From: WVYX01 sp039592335
GTDB taxonomy: Bacteria > Gemmatimonadota > Gemmatimonadetes > Gemmatimonadales > GWC2-71-9
Assembly (NCBI GenBank): GCA_039592335.1
Contig: JBDHBX010000012.1
Coordinates: forward strand, 1-64,000
Length of the DNA stretch: 64,000 nucleotides
Direction: 5' to 3'
The notes beneath the pieces are model-generated. The model ran no database searches. It was not told where the DNA came from and was given only the letters and a program-made list of their open reading frames with translations. Made by a program: the position numbers and the translations under genes. Shown here piece by piece: positions 39,912 through 49,025 of this stretch (positions within the stretch are counted from its first letter, which is position 1; every line of letters starts with the position of its first letter).

Positions 39912-40931
39912 CTACGCCGTGCTCTCCATGTCGGCCGTGTACTTGCCGTACCGCGCCGCGCCGTTGAGCTTGGCGCGCTTGTAGTAGGCTCGCTGTGCCA
40001 CCGGCACGTTCTCAGGCTTGCCGGCCCAGGCAGCCAGGGGCGGCGCCTGCAACGCCCGGCCGTAGGAGAAGCTCAGCTCCCACGGGAAGCTCCCCATCGC
40101 GTTCATCGCGCTGAGGTGCGCCGTCGCCTCCTCGGCGCTCTGGCCCCCCGAGAGGAACACGATGCCTGGAACCGGCGCGGGCACGGTCTTCTTCAGGGCG
40201 CGGACCGTGGCTTCCGCTACCTCCTCGATGCCCGCCTGCACGGGGCACTCCTTGCCGGGGAGGACCATGTTCGGCTTCAACAGCGTGCCTTCGAACTGGA
40301 CCTTGTGCGCCTTGAGATGGAAGTAGAGGGACTCGAGGGCGGTCACGGTCACGTGCTCGCAGACCTCGATGGTGTGGGACCCGTCCATCAGCACCTCGGG
40401 CTCCACGATCGGCACCAATCCGGCTTCCTGGGAAAGCGCCGCGTAGCGCGCCAGCACATGGGCATTGGCATCGATGCAGAAGCGGGTCGGAATGCCGTCG
40501 CCGATCGCGATCACGGCGCGCCACTTGGTGAACCGCGCGCCCAGGTCGTAGTACTCCTTGCAGCGATCCCGCAGGCCGTCGAGTCCGTCGGTGATCTTCT
40601 CGCCGGGGTAGTTGGCCAGGGCCTTGGCGCCCTTGTCCACCTTGATCCCCGCGATGCTGCCTTGCTGCTTCAGCACGTCCACGAACCGCCGGCCGTCCGA
40701 GGCGCTCTGCCGCAGGGTCTCGTCGAACAGGATCACGCCGCTGATGAACTCGCCGGCGCCCTTCGTGGTGAAGAGGAGCTCGCGGTACGCGCGACGGTTC
40801 TCCTCGGTGGATTCGGTGTTGATCTTCTTGAACCGCTTGGCGATGGTCGGGAAGCTCTCGTCGGCCGCGAGAATCCCTTTGCCCTTCGCGACGATCGCTC
40901 GAGCGGTGGAAGACAGCTCTTGGATGTTCAT
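39912..40931 (-). CDS. Fructose-bisphosphate aldolase, class I
   Basis: 339 residues. It cleaves fructose-1,6-bisphosphate in glycolysis and makes it in gluconeogenesis through a Schiff-base lysine. The family signature GKGILAADES is near residue 17, the lysine is in EGTLLKPNMV and the phosphate loop in FLSGGQSAEEA. It follows the animal/plant-type class I sequence, not the archaeal type. The ATG has GAGG at 40943-40946 as a possible ribosome-binding site. The gene stands alone between DUF2277 and ggt. Confidence 0.95.
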   Translation of the reverse strand: MNIQELSSTARAIVAKGKGILAADESFPTIAKRFKKINTESTEENRRAYRELLFTTKGAGEFISGVILFDETLRQSASDGRRFVDVLKQQGSIAGIKVDKGAKALANYPGEKITDGLDGLRDRCKEYYDLGARFTKWRAVIAIGDGIPTRFCIDANAHVLARYAALSQEAGLVPIVEPEVLMDGSHTIEVCEHVTVTALESLYFHLKAHKVQFEGTLLKPNMVLPGKECPVQAGIEEVAEATVRALKKTVPAPVPGIVFLSGGQSAEEATAHLSAMNAMGSFPWELSFSYGRALQAPPLAAWAGKPENVPVAQRAYYKRAKLNGAARYGKYTADMESTA

Positions 40932-41052
40932 GGGAACCCTACCTCGTTGAGCACTTCGCTTCGATGGATGGTTGTCGCTGCACGCCGCGCAGACGGTCGC
41001 CGACCCGCGCGCGACGCGGTAAAGCTACCCGAGGCCCCGAAGGGACGCCAGG

Positions 41053-42813
41053 CTAGAATCCCGCCGAGCCCCCACCCGCGCGGGGATCGGCCACCGCCAC
41101 CCATCCGCTCGCGGTCCGGATGATCCCCGCCGCCTCCCCGCGGTAGCCGCTGCGTTCGTTCATTGTGTGTCCCAGCGCCTCCAGAGTGGCCACGACGTCG
41201 GGCCGCAGGCCGCCGTGCTCGTAGAAGATCTCGTCGGGTAGCGCCTGGTGGTGCACGCGCGGCGCCGCGATCGCCTCGGCCAGCGTCATCCCGTGATCCA
41301 CCACGTTGGAGATCACCTGGGTCATGGTCGTGATGATCGTGGGGCCCCCCGGTGTGCCGATCACCATCATCAGCTCGCCGTCGGGATCGAGCACGATGGA
41401 CGGCGTCATGGCCGAGAGCATCCGCTTGCCCGGCTCGATGGCGTTGGCTTCGCCCTGGACGAGGCCGTAGTAGTTGGGCTGGCCCGGCGCGCCGGTGAAG
41501 TCGTCCATCTCGTTATTGAGAACGAACCCTGCGCCGGTGACGGTGACCTTGCTGCCGTAGCCGTGGTTGATGGTGGTAGTGACACTCACCGCGTTCCCGC
41601 CCGGATCCACCACGGAATAGTGTGTCGTGTGGTCCCCCTCACCCATGCCCGGTCGCAGTGTGGGGGTGGGGGTGGCGCGATCCGGCGGGATCCCGCGCCG
41701 CAGCTCGGCCGCGTACGACTTGGAGAGCAGCATCTCGATGGGCATCTCCACGAACGCCGGGTCACCGAGATAGTGGTTGCGGTCCACGAAGCCCCGCTGC
41801 ATCGCCTCGGCGATGAGGTGGACCTGCTCGGCGCTGCCGAAGGCGGGGAGGTGCTCCCACCCCTCCAGGATGTTGAGGATCTCACCCATGGTCACGCCAC
41901 CCGAGCTGGCCGGGGGCATGGAGTAGACGGTGTGCCCGCGGTAGTCGATCACGATCGGCTCGCGCCAGATGGCGCGGTACGCCGCCAGATCCTCCATCGA
42001 GATGAGCCCGCCACCCCGTTCCATCTCCGCCACGATGAGCTCGGCGACGTGCCCCTCGTAGAACGCCCGTGCCCCGCTGTCGGCAATCGTCTGGAGGGTA
42101 CGGGCCAGGTCCGCCTGCACCAGGAGGTGCCCAGGCGCCGGCACCGAGCCGTCGGGCAGGAGGAACTGCTCGCGCGAGGCCGGAAACAGGCGCAGCCGGT
42201 CGGACGCGGACCTGATCGACCGCACGCGCCGCTCGTCCAGGGCGAAGCCCTCCCGCGCGAGCCGGATCGCCGGCTCCATTACCTCCGCCAGCGACAGTTT
42301 CCCGAAGCGGCCGTGCGCCTCGGTGAGGCCGGCCACCGCCCCCGGCACCCCTGCGGCGAGGTGCCCCAGCACACCCTTGTCGCCGAGGTTCCCGAGGGAG
42401 TCGAGGTACATGTCGCGACTGGCCCCGCCTGGCGCCATCTCACGGTAGTCGATGGCGTATGCCTCGCCGTCGGCAAGCCGAACGACCATGAACCCCCCGC
42501 CGCCGATGTTCCCGGCAGAGGGGTGGACCACGGCGAGAGCGAAGCCCACCGCCACGGCGGCATCCACCGCGTTGCCGCCCTTGCGCATGATGATCGCGCC
42601 GGCCTCGCTGGCGATGGGGTGCACCGACGACACGGCCGCGTGCGCGGCCGGAACGGATACGGCCTCTTCGAACAGCGGCCAATCGGCCGGCACGTATGGC
42701 GAGGGAAGATCGGCCAGCGGCGCCGGCGCGGCGGCCGGCTCCGGAGTGCCGGCGCAGGCGGTGATGACCGAAACGGCGAGCGCGTAGCGCAGCCTCAGGT
42801 GGGATAGCCTCAT
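41053..42813 (-). CDS. ggt: Gamma-glutamyltransferase, lipoprotein form
   Basis: 586 residues. GGT hydrolyses or transfers the gamma-glutamyl group of glutathione-like compounds in the periplasm and matures by autocleavage at a Thr, here in GDHTTHYSVVDPGG. The GGNAVDAAVA, HPSAGNIGGGGFMV and SSGGVTMGEILN motifs are conserved. The ATG at 42813 gives a signal peptide ending in a lipobox-like ITACAG, so the protein is probably lipid-anchored. Two further in-frame starts upstream are less likely. A TAGATT at 42864-42869 on the minus strand may be its -10 box. Confidence 0.93.
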   Translation of the reverse strand: MRLSHLRLRYALAVSVITACAGTPEPAAAPAPLADLPSPYVPADWPLFEEAVSVPAAHAAVSSVHPIASEAGAIIMRKGGNAVDAAVAVGFALAVVHPSAGNIGGGGFMVVRLADGEAYAIDYREMAPGGASRDMYLDSLGNLGDKGVLGHLAAGVPGAVAGLTEAHGRFGKLSLAEVMEPAIRLAREGFALDERRVRSIRSASDRLRLFPASREQFLLPDGSVPAPGHLLVQADLARTLQTIADSGARAFYEGHVAELIVAEMERGGGLISMEDLAAYRAIWREPIVIDYRGHTVYSMPPASSGGVTMGEILNILEGWEHLPAFGSAEQVHLIAEAMQRGFVDRNHYLGDPAFVEMPIEMLLSKSYAAELRRGIPPDRATPTPTLRPGMGEGDHTTHYSVVDPGGNAVSVTTTINHGYGSKVTVTGAGFVLNNEMDDFTGAPGQPNYYGLVQGEANAIEPGKRMLSAMTPSIVLDPDGELMMVIGTPGGPTIITTMTQVISNVVDHGMTLAEAIAAPRVHHQALPDEIFYEHGGLRPDVVATLEALGHTMNERSGYRGEAAGIIRTASGWVAVADPRAGGGSAGF

Positions 42814-42890
42814 CGTCGTCCTCGTCCGCGTTGACCCGAACCCCATGAGGGTGGAGATTCCCCAATCTACCACCTGAGCGGCTGCCCGCG

Positions 42891-43817
42891 ATGCCCGAGT
42901 CTGACTTCCTCGATCCCCGCCTCACCGAGCGGCGCAACCCGCGCACGCAGCGCATCGACGTCGCGTCCGCACTCGAGATCGTCGAGCTGATGAATGCCGA
43001 GGATCAAGCGGTGCCCGAGGCCGTGCATGCCGTGCGCCACGAGATCGCCAGCGTGATGGACCTGGTGGTGGATGCGTTCACGCAGGGCGGGCGACTGCTG
43101 TACGTGGGAGCGGGCACGAGTGGGCGCCTCGGTGTGCTGGACGCGACCGAGTGTCCTCCCACGTTCGGGACACCGCCGGACATGGTCGTGGGGGTGATCG
43201 CCGGGGGGACTCCGGCCCTGACGCGTAGCCAGGAGGGTGCGGAGGACGATGCCGCGGCGGGCGCGCAGGCCGTGGACGACCATCGCGTCACTGCCCGCGA
43301 CGTCGTGGTGGGGATCGCCGCGAGCGGCACCACGCCGTACGTGAACGCGGCGCTCGTGCGGGCCGCGGAGCTCGGCGCGAAGACCGCGCTGCTCACCTGC
43401 ACCGATCCATCGCCGGCTGCCGCAGAGCGGTGTGATGTGGTCATCGCCGTGCGCGTGGGACCGGAGGTGATCACGGGCTCCACGCGGCTGAAAGCGGGAA
43501 CGGCCACCAAGCTGGTGCTCAACACGATCACCACGGGCGCGATGATCCGGCTCGGCAAGGCCTACGGCAACCTGATGGTGGATCTCATGGCGCTCTCGGA
43601 GAAGCTGCGAGATCGGGGAGAGCGCATCGTCATGGAGGCCTCCGGGGTGAGCCGGGAAGTGGCGCGGCGTGCCATCGAGGAGGCGGACGGCAGTGTGAAG
43701 GTCGCCGTCGTGGTGGCCGGCCGAGGGGTGGGCGCTGCGGAGGCGCGCCGGCTGCTCGACGCCGCCGCCGGCGCGGTCCGCGACGCGGCGGGCGATCCCC
43801 CGGAGGTCGTCGGGTGA
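42891..43817 (+). CDS. murQ: N-acetylmuramic acid 6-phosphate etherase
   Basis: 308 residues, one SIS domain. MurQ cleaves the lactyl ether of MurNAc-6-P to give GlcNAc-6-P in cell-wall recycling. The start DPRLTERRNPRTQRID, the GAGTSGRLGVLDATECPPTFG active-site block (with the catalytic Glu) and ITGSTRLKAGTATKLVLN are all clear. The end overlaps anmK by four bases (GTGA). Confidence 0.96.
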   Translation: MPESDFLDPRLTERRNPRTQRIDVASALEIVELMNAEDQAVPEAVHAVRHEIASVMDLVVDAFTQGGRLLYVGAGTSGRLGVLDATECPPTFGTPPDMVVGVIAGGTPALTRSQEGAEDDAAAGAQAVDDHRVTARDVVVGIAASGTTPYVNAALVRAAELGAKTALLTCTDPSPAAAERCDVVIAVRVGPEVITGSTRLKAGTATKLVLNTITTGAMIRLGKAYGNLMVDLMALSEKLRDRGERIVMEASGVSREVARRAIEEADGSVKVAVVVAGRGVGAAEARRLLDAAAGAVRDAAGDPPEVVG

Positions 43818-44932
43818 GCGTGCTCGTCGTGGGACTCATGTCGGGGACCTCCCTCGACGGTGTGGACGCGGCACTCGTGGAGATCGGCGGTGACAGCGAC
43901 GTGCGGCTGATGGCGTTCCACACCCACCCGTACTCGCTCGAACGGCGCACACTGATCGTCGAGGCCATCTCGGGTGGCACCACGCAGGAGCTGGCGATGC
44001 TGCATCGCGAGCTGGGGGAGTGGTTCGCGGAGGCGGCGCGCGAGCTGCTCGACCGCGCCGACGTGGAGCCCGACCGGCTGGCCTGCGTTGCCTCCCACGG
44101 GCAGACGGTCTGGCACGAGCCGGGGCAGGCCACGTTGCAGCTCGCCTGCGCGGCCACGATTGCCGAGCGGGTGGGCGCGCGCGTGGTGAGTGACTTCCGC
44201 AGTCGAGACGTGGCGGCGGGGGGGCAAGGCGCTCCCCTCGTTCCCATGGCCGATGCCATGCTCTTCGGCCACCCGGCGCACGGCCGGGCGCTGCTCAACG
44301 TGGGCGGGATGGCCAACGTGACGTGGGTGCCGCGCCGCGGAGAACTCGAGGGTGTATTCGCGTTCGATACGGGGCCGGGTGTGGCGGTGATGGACGCGGT
44401 GACGCGCCTGATCGACCCGTCGGCGCGCTACGACGTGGACGGCCGCCGCGCCGCCGCCGGCTCATTCCTCCCGTCGGTGCTCGATCGGCTGCTGGCAGAA
44501 CCGTACTTTGCGGCCGCGCCGCCCAAGAGCACCGGACGTGAGGCGTTCGGCGACGGCTACGCCGCGGAGCTCATCCACCTGGTGCGCGAGGAGCACCCCG
44601 ACGCGAGCCACGACGACTGCGTCACCACCGCATTGGAGCTGACGGCGCGCAGCGTGGCCGACGGCGTGCGACGCTGGCTACCGATGGAGCCCGGGCGGGA
44701 TCTGCTCGTCGCGGGGGGCGGCGCGCGCAACCCCACGCTCATGACGCGGCTGGGGGAGCTGCTGGACGGCTGGACCCTGGGGCGCTTTGACGAGGAGTTC
44801 TTCGACGGGGATGCGAAGGAAGCGGTGGCGTTCGCGTATCTGGGGTGGCGTGCGTTGGAGGGGCTACCGGGAAACGTGCCGCTGGCGACCGGCGCGGCCG
44901 GACCGCGGGTCTTGGGAAGCGTTACCTGCTGA
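43814..44932 (+). CDS. anmK: Anhydro-N-acetylmuramic acid kinase
   Basis: 372 residues, ASKHA-fold kinase. AnmK opens and phosphorylates anhydroMurNAc to MurNAc-6-P, the substrate of MurQ encoded just upstream. Motifs: GLMSGTSLDGVDAALVEIG at the N-terminus, SHGQTVWHEP, FDTGPGVAVMDA and GGGARNPTLM. GTG start overlapping murQ. The last 11 bases overlap the convergent FHA-protease gene, so neither transcript has its own terminator there. Confidence 0.95.
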   Translation: MSVLVVGLMSGTSLDGVDAALVEIGGDSDVRLMAFHTHPYSLERRTLIVEAISGGTTQELAMLHRELGEWFAEAARELLDRADVEPDRLACVASHGQTVWHEPGQATLQLACAATIAERVGARVVSDFRSRDVAAGGQGAPLVPMADAMLFGHPAHGRALLNVGGMANVTWVPRRGELEGVFAFDTGPGVAVMDAVTRLIDPSARYDVDGRRAAAGSFLPSVLDRLLAEPYFAAAPPKSTGREAFGDGYAAELIHLVREEHPDASHDDCVTTALELTARSVADGVRRWLPMEPGRDLLVAGGGARNPTLMTRLGELLDGWTLGRFDEEFFDGDAKEAVAFAYLGWRALEGLPGNVPLATGAAGPRVLGSVTC

Positions 44933-46322
44933 ACAGGTCGAGCAGCCGCAGCACGGCGCTCGACGGCACCGCGTAGATGATCCGCCCGGCGGACTCGGGC
45001 TCTCCACCGTACACCACCGCCACCACCTCGCCGCGCCGATCGAACACCGGGCTGCCGCTCGCCCCCTGCGCGCCGTACCCGTCCACCTGAATCAGATCCT
45101 CCAGCGTCTTGCTCACCGAGCCCGCCCAGAAACTGGTGCGGGCGTACCCGCCGGTCATGGGGAGATCGGTGCCCCTGGGGAAGCCGATGAGCGCCAGTGG
45201 GTCGCCCTGGTCCAACGTGTCGGGTCGGGCGTTGAGTCCGTAGACTGTGGGCACCCCACCGAGGATGTCCACCTTCAGCAGGGCGAGATCGGCATCCGGT
45301 GCGACGGCCAGGACGCTGCCGCGCCACGTCTGCTCGGAGTCGGCGAAACGCACCGCGATGCGGCGTGGCTCTCGCGTGCCGTCCTCACCCGCCACCACGT
45401 GCCGGTTCGTGACCAGGAGCCCGTCCGAGCGAACGGCGAAGGCGGTAGCCGTGTGGACCTCGCCTTCGGCGAACTCCACCCATACGAGCGCCACCGCTCC
45501 CTGATTGCCCTCCACGATGCCGCCGTAGTCCACGTGGGCGGCGATTTCCTGGTAGTACAGTGCCTGGGTGGCATCGGCGAGCTGGCGCCGCAGCGCCTCG
45601 ACATCTTCGGAGCTGCCGGCCTGCTGGGCGGTCGCGAGCCGGCTTTGCAGTTTGGTGACCTCCCCGTGGGAGCTTTGCAGGGCGGCGGCGAGGCCCTCGA
45701 CCCGCCCTTCGAGCGCGCGCACCGCCTCGTCCGCGGCTCGCAGGATGCTGTCGGTTCGGGCCTGCAGGGCCGCCAGTTCGCGCTCCAGCTTCTGCTCCTG
45801 GCGCCAGCTCTGGTAGAGGAACACTGCCGCCACGGCAAAGACGGTGACGGTCAGGCCGAGGAACACGGTGCGCAGCTTCCGGGTTTGTCGCACGACCTCG
45901 ACGCGGATCCGCTCGGTGGTGCTCACCCGCTGCTCGCCCGAACTCACCGCGGCTGCCACGGGCGACGGCTGCGGCCGGGTTGCCCGGGCCGCCACTCCAT
46001 CGGGCGTGCCCTCCGGGACGAGGCGCACCTCGACGACCGGGCCCTCGGTCCCGAACCGGATCTGATCGGTGTCGTCCAGCCTCACGTCCCGGGTGATGGG
46101 GTGACCGTTGACCAGTGTACTATTGCGGCTCTCCAGATCCCGCACGTACCAGTGCTCCCCCTGCTTCGTCACGGCGGCGTGCCGCGCCGAGACGTCGAGG
46201 TCGTGCCGCGGATCGAACATCAGGTCGGACGCCGGGTGGCGTCCGATGCTGATGTATGGCTTGGAGAAGACCTCGGTGTAGCCCGCCCGCGCGCCTGTGA
46301 GGATCTTGAGCTGGGCCTTCAC
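44922..46322 (-). CDS. FHA domain - membrane anchor - trypsin-like protease
   Basis: 466 residues. An N-terminal cytoplasmic FHA domain (SIGRHPASDL, SARHAAV, LESRNSTLVNG) would bind phospho-threonine. One membrane helix is at about 150-170, followed by a coiled coil (about 170-250) and a trypsin-like domain with His (TNRHVVAG), Asp (DADLALLKVD) and Ser (GASGSPVF), DegP-like but without a PDZ domain. It could link kinase signalling inside to proteolysis outside. Last gene of the minus-strand cassette, 10 bases after the phosphatase. Confidence 0.88.
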   Translation of the reverse strand: MKAQLKILTGARAGYTEVFSKPYISIGRHPASDLMFDPRHDLDVSARHAAVTKQGEHWYVRDLESRNSTLVNGHPITRDVRLDDTDQIRFGTEGPVVEVRLVPEGTPDGVAARATRPQPSPVAAAVSSGEQRVSTTERIRVEVVRQTRKLRTVFLGLTVTVFAVAAVFLYQSWRQEQKLERELAALQARTDSILRAADEAVRALEGRVEGLAAALQSSHGEVTKLQSRLATAQQAGSSEDVEALRRQLADATQALYYQEIAAHVDYGGIVEGNQGAVALVWVEFAEGEVHTATAFAVRSDGLLVTNRHVVAGEDGTREPRRIAVRFADSEQTWRGSVLAVAPDADLALLKVDILGGVPTVYGLNARPDTLDQGDPLALIGFPRGTDLPMTGGYARTSFWAGSVSKTLEDLIQVDGYGAQGASGSPVFDRRGEVVAVVYGGEPESAGRIIYAVPSSAVLRLLDLFSR

Positions 46323-46332
46323 GGCGTGGTGG

Positions 46333-47367
46333 TCAGAAGCCGCTGGCCGCGATCAGGAGGGACGCTACCGTGATGGCGGCGGCTGCAGCACCGGCGAGGA
46401 TCAAGCGTGTCCTGTTCTGCGGTGTGGGTGGGGGGCTACCCCGGTAGACGGGAACCGGCTCAGTGGTCGATTCCGGATCGAGCAGTGGGTACACCTGATG
46501 GCCCACCGATTCGTCGTCATCGGGGTCGGCCAGGCCGCTGCCGTGGAAGCGCGCCACGACGACGGTGATGTTGTCCGGTCCGCCGCGCTCGTTGGCCAGA
46601 TCGATGAGCTCGGAGCAGATATCCATGAGGTCGTTGGCCGTCCGGGACACCCGTTCGGCGATCTCTTCGCGCGTCACCTGGCCGGAGAGCCCGTCGGAGC
46701 AGAGCACGAGAGCGTCGCCGCGCCGGATCTGTTGGTTGGTGAGGTCGACGCGCACCTTCTGGTCGGGACCGAGCGCCTGCAGGATGATGTTCTTGCGCTC
46801 GCTCTTCTCGGCTTCTTCTTCGGTGATCTCGCCTGCGTCTACCAGTCGCTGCATCAGCGACTGGTCCTTGGTGAGTTGGATTCCCTCGCCGTCGCGCACC
46901 AGGTACGCACGGGAGTCGCCCACCTGCGTGAGGTAGATGTGGTCCGCCAGGACGCCCACGGCCGTGGTCGTGGTGCCCATTCCCCGCATCTCCGGGTGTT
47001 CCTTGGCGTAGGTATGGATGCGGGAGTTGGCTTGCTCGACGGCTTCCTTGAGTCGATAGGCGAACTGCTGCGGCGTGTTCTCGGTATCGTTGCTCCACGA
47101 GCTCACCATGTGCTCGTAGATAGTGTCGCTCGCCATCTCGCTGGCCACCTCGCCGGCCGCGGCGCCACCCATGCCGTCGGCAACGACGAACAGCGTCCCC
47201 TTGGGTCCGACATCGTGTTCGCGCACCTCCTCCTGGAGCGACGCGTTCTTCGCCGAGAGATCGGCCACCAGGAACGTGTCCTCATTGTGCTCGCGGGTCT
47301 GGCCGACGTCGGTCTTGCCGAAGACGGTGATCCGGATGCCGGAGCCTTTCGAGCCGAACAGTCTCAC
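46333..47367 (-). CDS. PP2C-type Ser/Thr phosphatase, tail-anchored
   Basis: 344 residues. The PP2C metal-binding motifs are present: REHNEDTF, VVADGMGGAAAG, GTTTTAVGV, VGDSRAYLVR, SDGLSGQV and GGPDNITVVV. The C-terminus has a Pro-rich linker and one hydrophobic helix (ILAGAAAAAITVASLLI), so the enzyme is probably held on the inner face of the membrane. The GTG at 47367 overlaps the kinase stop (GTGA), fixing the start and suggesting coupled synthesis. It is expected to reverse phosphorylation by the adjacent kinase. Confidence 0.92.
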   Translation of the reverse strand: MRLFGSKGSGIRITVFGKTDVGQTREHNEDTFLVADLSAKNASLQEEVREHDVGPKGTLFVVADGMGGAAAGEVASEMASDTIYEHMVSSWSNDTENTPQQFAYRLKEAVEQANSRIHTYAKEHPEMRGMGTTTTAVGVLADHIYLTQVGDSRAYLVRDGEGIQLTKDQSLMQRLVDAGEITEEEAEKSERKNIILQALGPDQKVRVDLTNQQIRRGDALVLCSDGLSGQVTREEIAERVSRTANDLMDICSELIDLANERGGPDNITVVVARFHGSGLADPDDDESVGHQVYPLLDPESTTEPVPVYRGSPPPTPQNRTRLILAGAAAAAITVASLLIAASGF

Positions 47368-49025
47368 GGGGCGCAACTCAGGAACAGGTTTCGGTACTGG
47401 CGGAACGAGTCGTTGTTCGGATCGAGCGCGATCGCGCGGTCGATCCAGCCGCACGCCTCCGCCGGGATATCATCGTTTTCCTCCGCGTACGATTCCGCAA
47501 CTACCGAAGCGGCGAGCGCACGCAGGCCCGCAGGCAGCGAGATGTCGTCGTACATCCCCACGGCTTCCAGTCTGGCACCGTCCCTCGTTGAGTCTCTCAC
47601 GATCTGACGACCGATCACGAGTATCTGCTGGCGGACCGCCGCCGTGTCAACGGTGAGCGTCGTGATGACCGGTGGCGGATCGCCTCCCGCCTGGGCGGGC
47701 TGCTGCGCCTCCCCTTCCGACTCGCCGCCCACCGGCTGGCGCACAATATCGCCCCGGGCCACCACCTGTGCTGTGTCCGTGCGCACGTCGACCGGGCCAC
47801 CGGCCGTCTCCTCGATCCCGGCGCCCTGCTCCTCGCCTCCCCGCGACAACACGACGGCGGTGCCGCCGCCGATCGCGGCCACGGCGGCGATGGAGGCAGC
47901 GATGGCCACCACCGGCTTCTTCTTGGGGGGTGTGCGCGGCGGCGAGGGTGCGGGTGCCGGCGTCTGCGGTGTGATGGTCTTCCGCTCGCTCGAGACCCGA
48001 GTGGGAGCCAACTCCTCCGCGGCACTGGAGTCCATGACCTGCGTCGCACCCTCGGTGTCCACGGAGAGCGGCGCCTCAGCGCTGCGCACGGCGTTCTCCA
48101 CGTCGCTCACGAACATCGCAGCGCTGGCGTAGCGGCCCGCGGGCATCCGTTCGAGCGCACGATCCATGACGCCCTGCAACCGCGGCGGCCACTGAGCGTC
48201 GGGTGCCACCTGAGCCAGCTTCAGTGGAGCGTCAGTGAGTCGCTTGACCATCGTCTCCTGCGCGGAGTCGGCTTGGAAGGGCAGGCTACCAGTGACCGAG
48301 CGGAAGAATACCAGGGCCAGGGAGTAGATGTCGCTCCGGCCGTCCAGCACATCGCCCGAGAGTTGCTCCGGACTCATGTACTCCGGGGTGCCCACCACGA
48401 GCCCCGTCTTGGTGACCTTCTGGCCTGCCTCGCCGGTCATCGCCTTGGCGATGCCGAAGTCCACGACCTTCACCACGTCCGACTCGCCGCGCGCCCTGGT
48501 GAGCATGATGTTGTCGGGTTTGAGGTCGCGGTGCACGATGCCCGCTTCGTGCGCGACCTGCAGGGCGGCTCCCGTCTGCCGCAGAATGCCGGCGGCCCGC
48601 TCCAGGGAAAGCCGGCCTTCGCGCTGCAGCAGGTCGCGCAGCGACTCTCCCTCGATGAGCTCCATCGCGAGGAAGATGGTCCCGTCCTTGGTGTCGCCGA
48701 AGTCGTAGATCTGACAGACGTTGGGATGGTTGATGCGCGCCGCGTTGGCGGCTTCGCGGTTGAATCGGGCGATGGCCTCGGGATCGCCCGCCATCGCAGG
48801 CGCCATCACCTTGATGGCGCACTTGCGCCGCATCTTCACGTGCTCCGCGAGGTACACCGTGCCCATGCCTCCCTCGCCGAGCTTCTTCTCGATGTGGAAC
48901 TTGTCCGCAACAATGCTGCCGGCGAGGTCGGCACCGGCCGCGGGGACGTGCAGCGTGGTTCCGTCGTTGGGGCAGAACTTGGTGTCGTCAGGCCACTCGG
49001 CCCCGCAGACGGTGCACGTCTTCAC
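47364..49025 (-). CDS. Ser/Thr protein kinase with N-terminal zinc-ribbon and one membrane helix
   Basis: 553 residues. A short zinc-ribbon-like start (C4, C7, C18 then PNDG) precedes a Hanks-type kinase: GEGGMGTVY glycine loop, K72, HRDLKPDN (165-172), DFG (189-191) and the GTPEYMSPEQ activation segment. A Pro-rich linker leads to a membrane helix near residue 380 and an outer domain of ~150 residues without PASTA repeats. It overlaps the FHA protein before it and the phosphatase after it by four bases each. Confidence 0.93.
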   Translation of the reverse strand: MKTCTVCGAEWPDDTKFCPNDGTTLHVPAAGADLAGSIVADKFHIEKKLGEGGMGTVYLAEHVKMRRKCAIKVMAPAMAGDPEAIARFNREAANAARINHPNVCQIYDFGDTKDGTIFLAMELIEGESLRDLLQREGRLSLERAAGILRQTGAALQVAHEAGIVHRDLKPDNIMLTRARGESDVVKVVDFGIAKAMTGEAGQKVTKTGLVVGTPEYMSPEQLSGDVLDGRSDIYSLALVFFRSVTGSLPFQADSAQETMVKRLTDAPLKLAQVAPDAQWPPRLQGVMDRALERMPAGRYASAAMFVSDVENAVRSAEAPLSVDTEGATQVMDSSAAEELAPTRVSSERKTITPQTPAPAPSPPRTPPKKKPVVAIAASIAAVAAIGGGTAVVLSRGGEEQGAGIEETAGGPVDVRTDTAQVVARGDIVRQPVGGESEGEAQQPAQAGGDPPPVITTLTVDTAAVRQQILVIGRQIVRDSTRDGARLEAVGMYDDISLPAGLRALAASVVAESYAEENDDIPAEACGWIDRAIALDPNNDSFRQYRNLFLSCAP

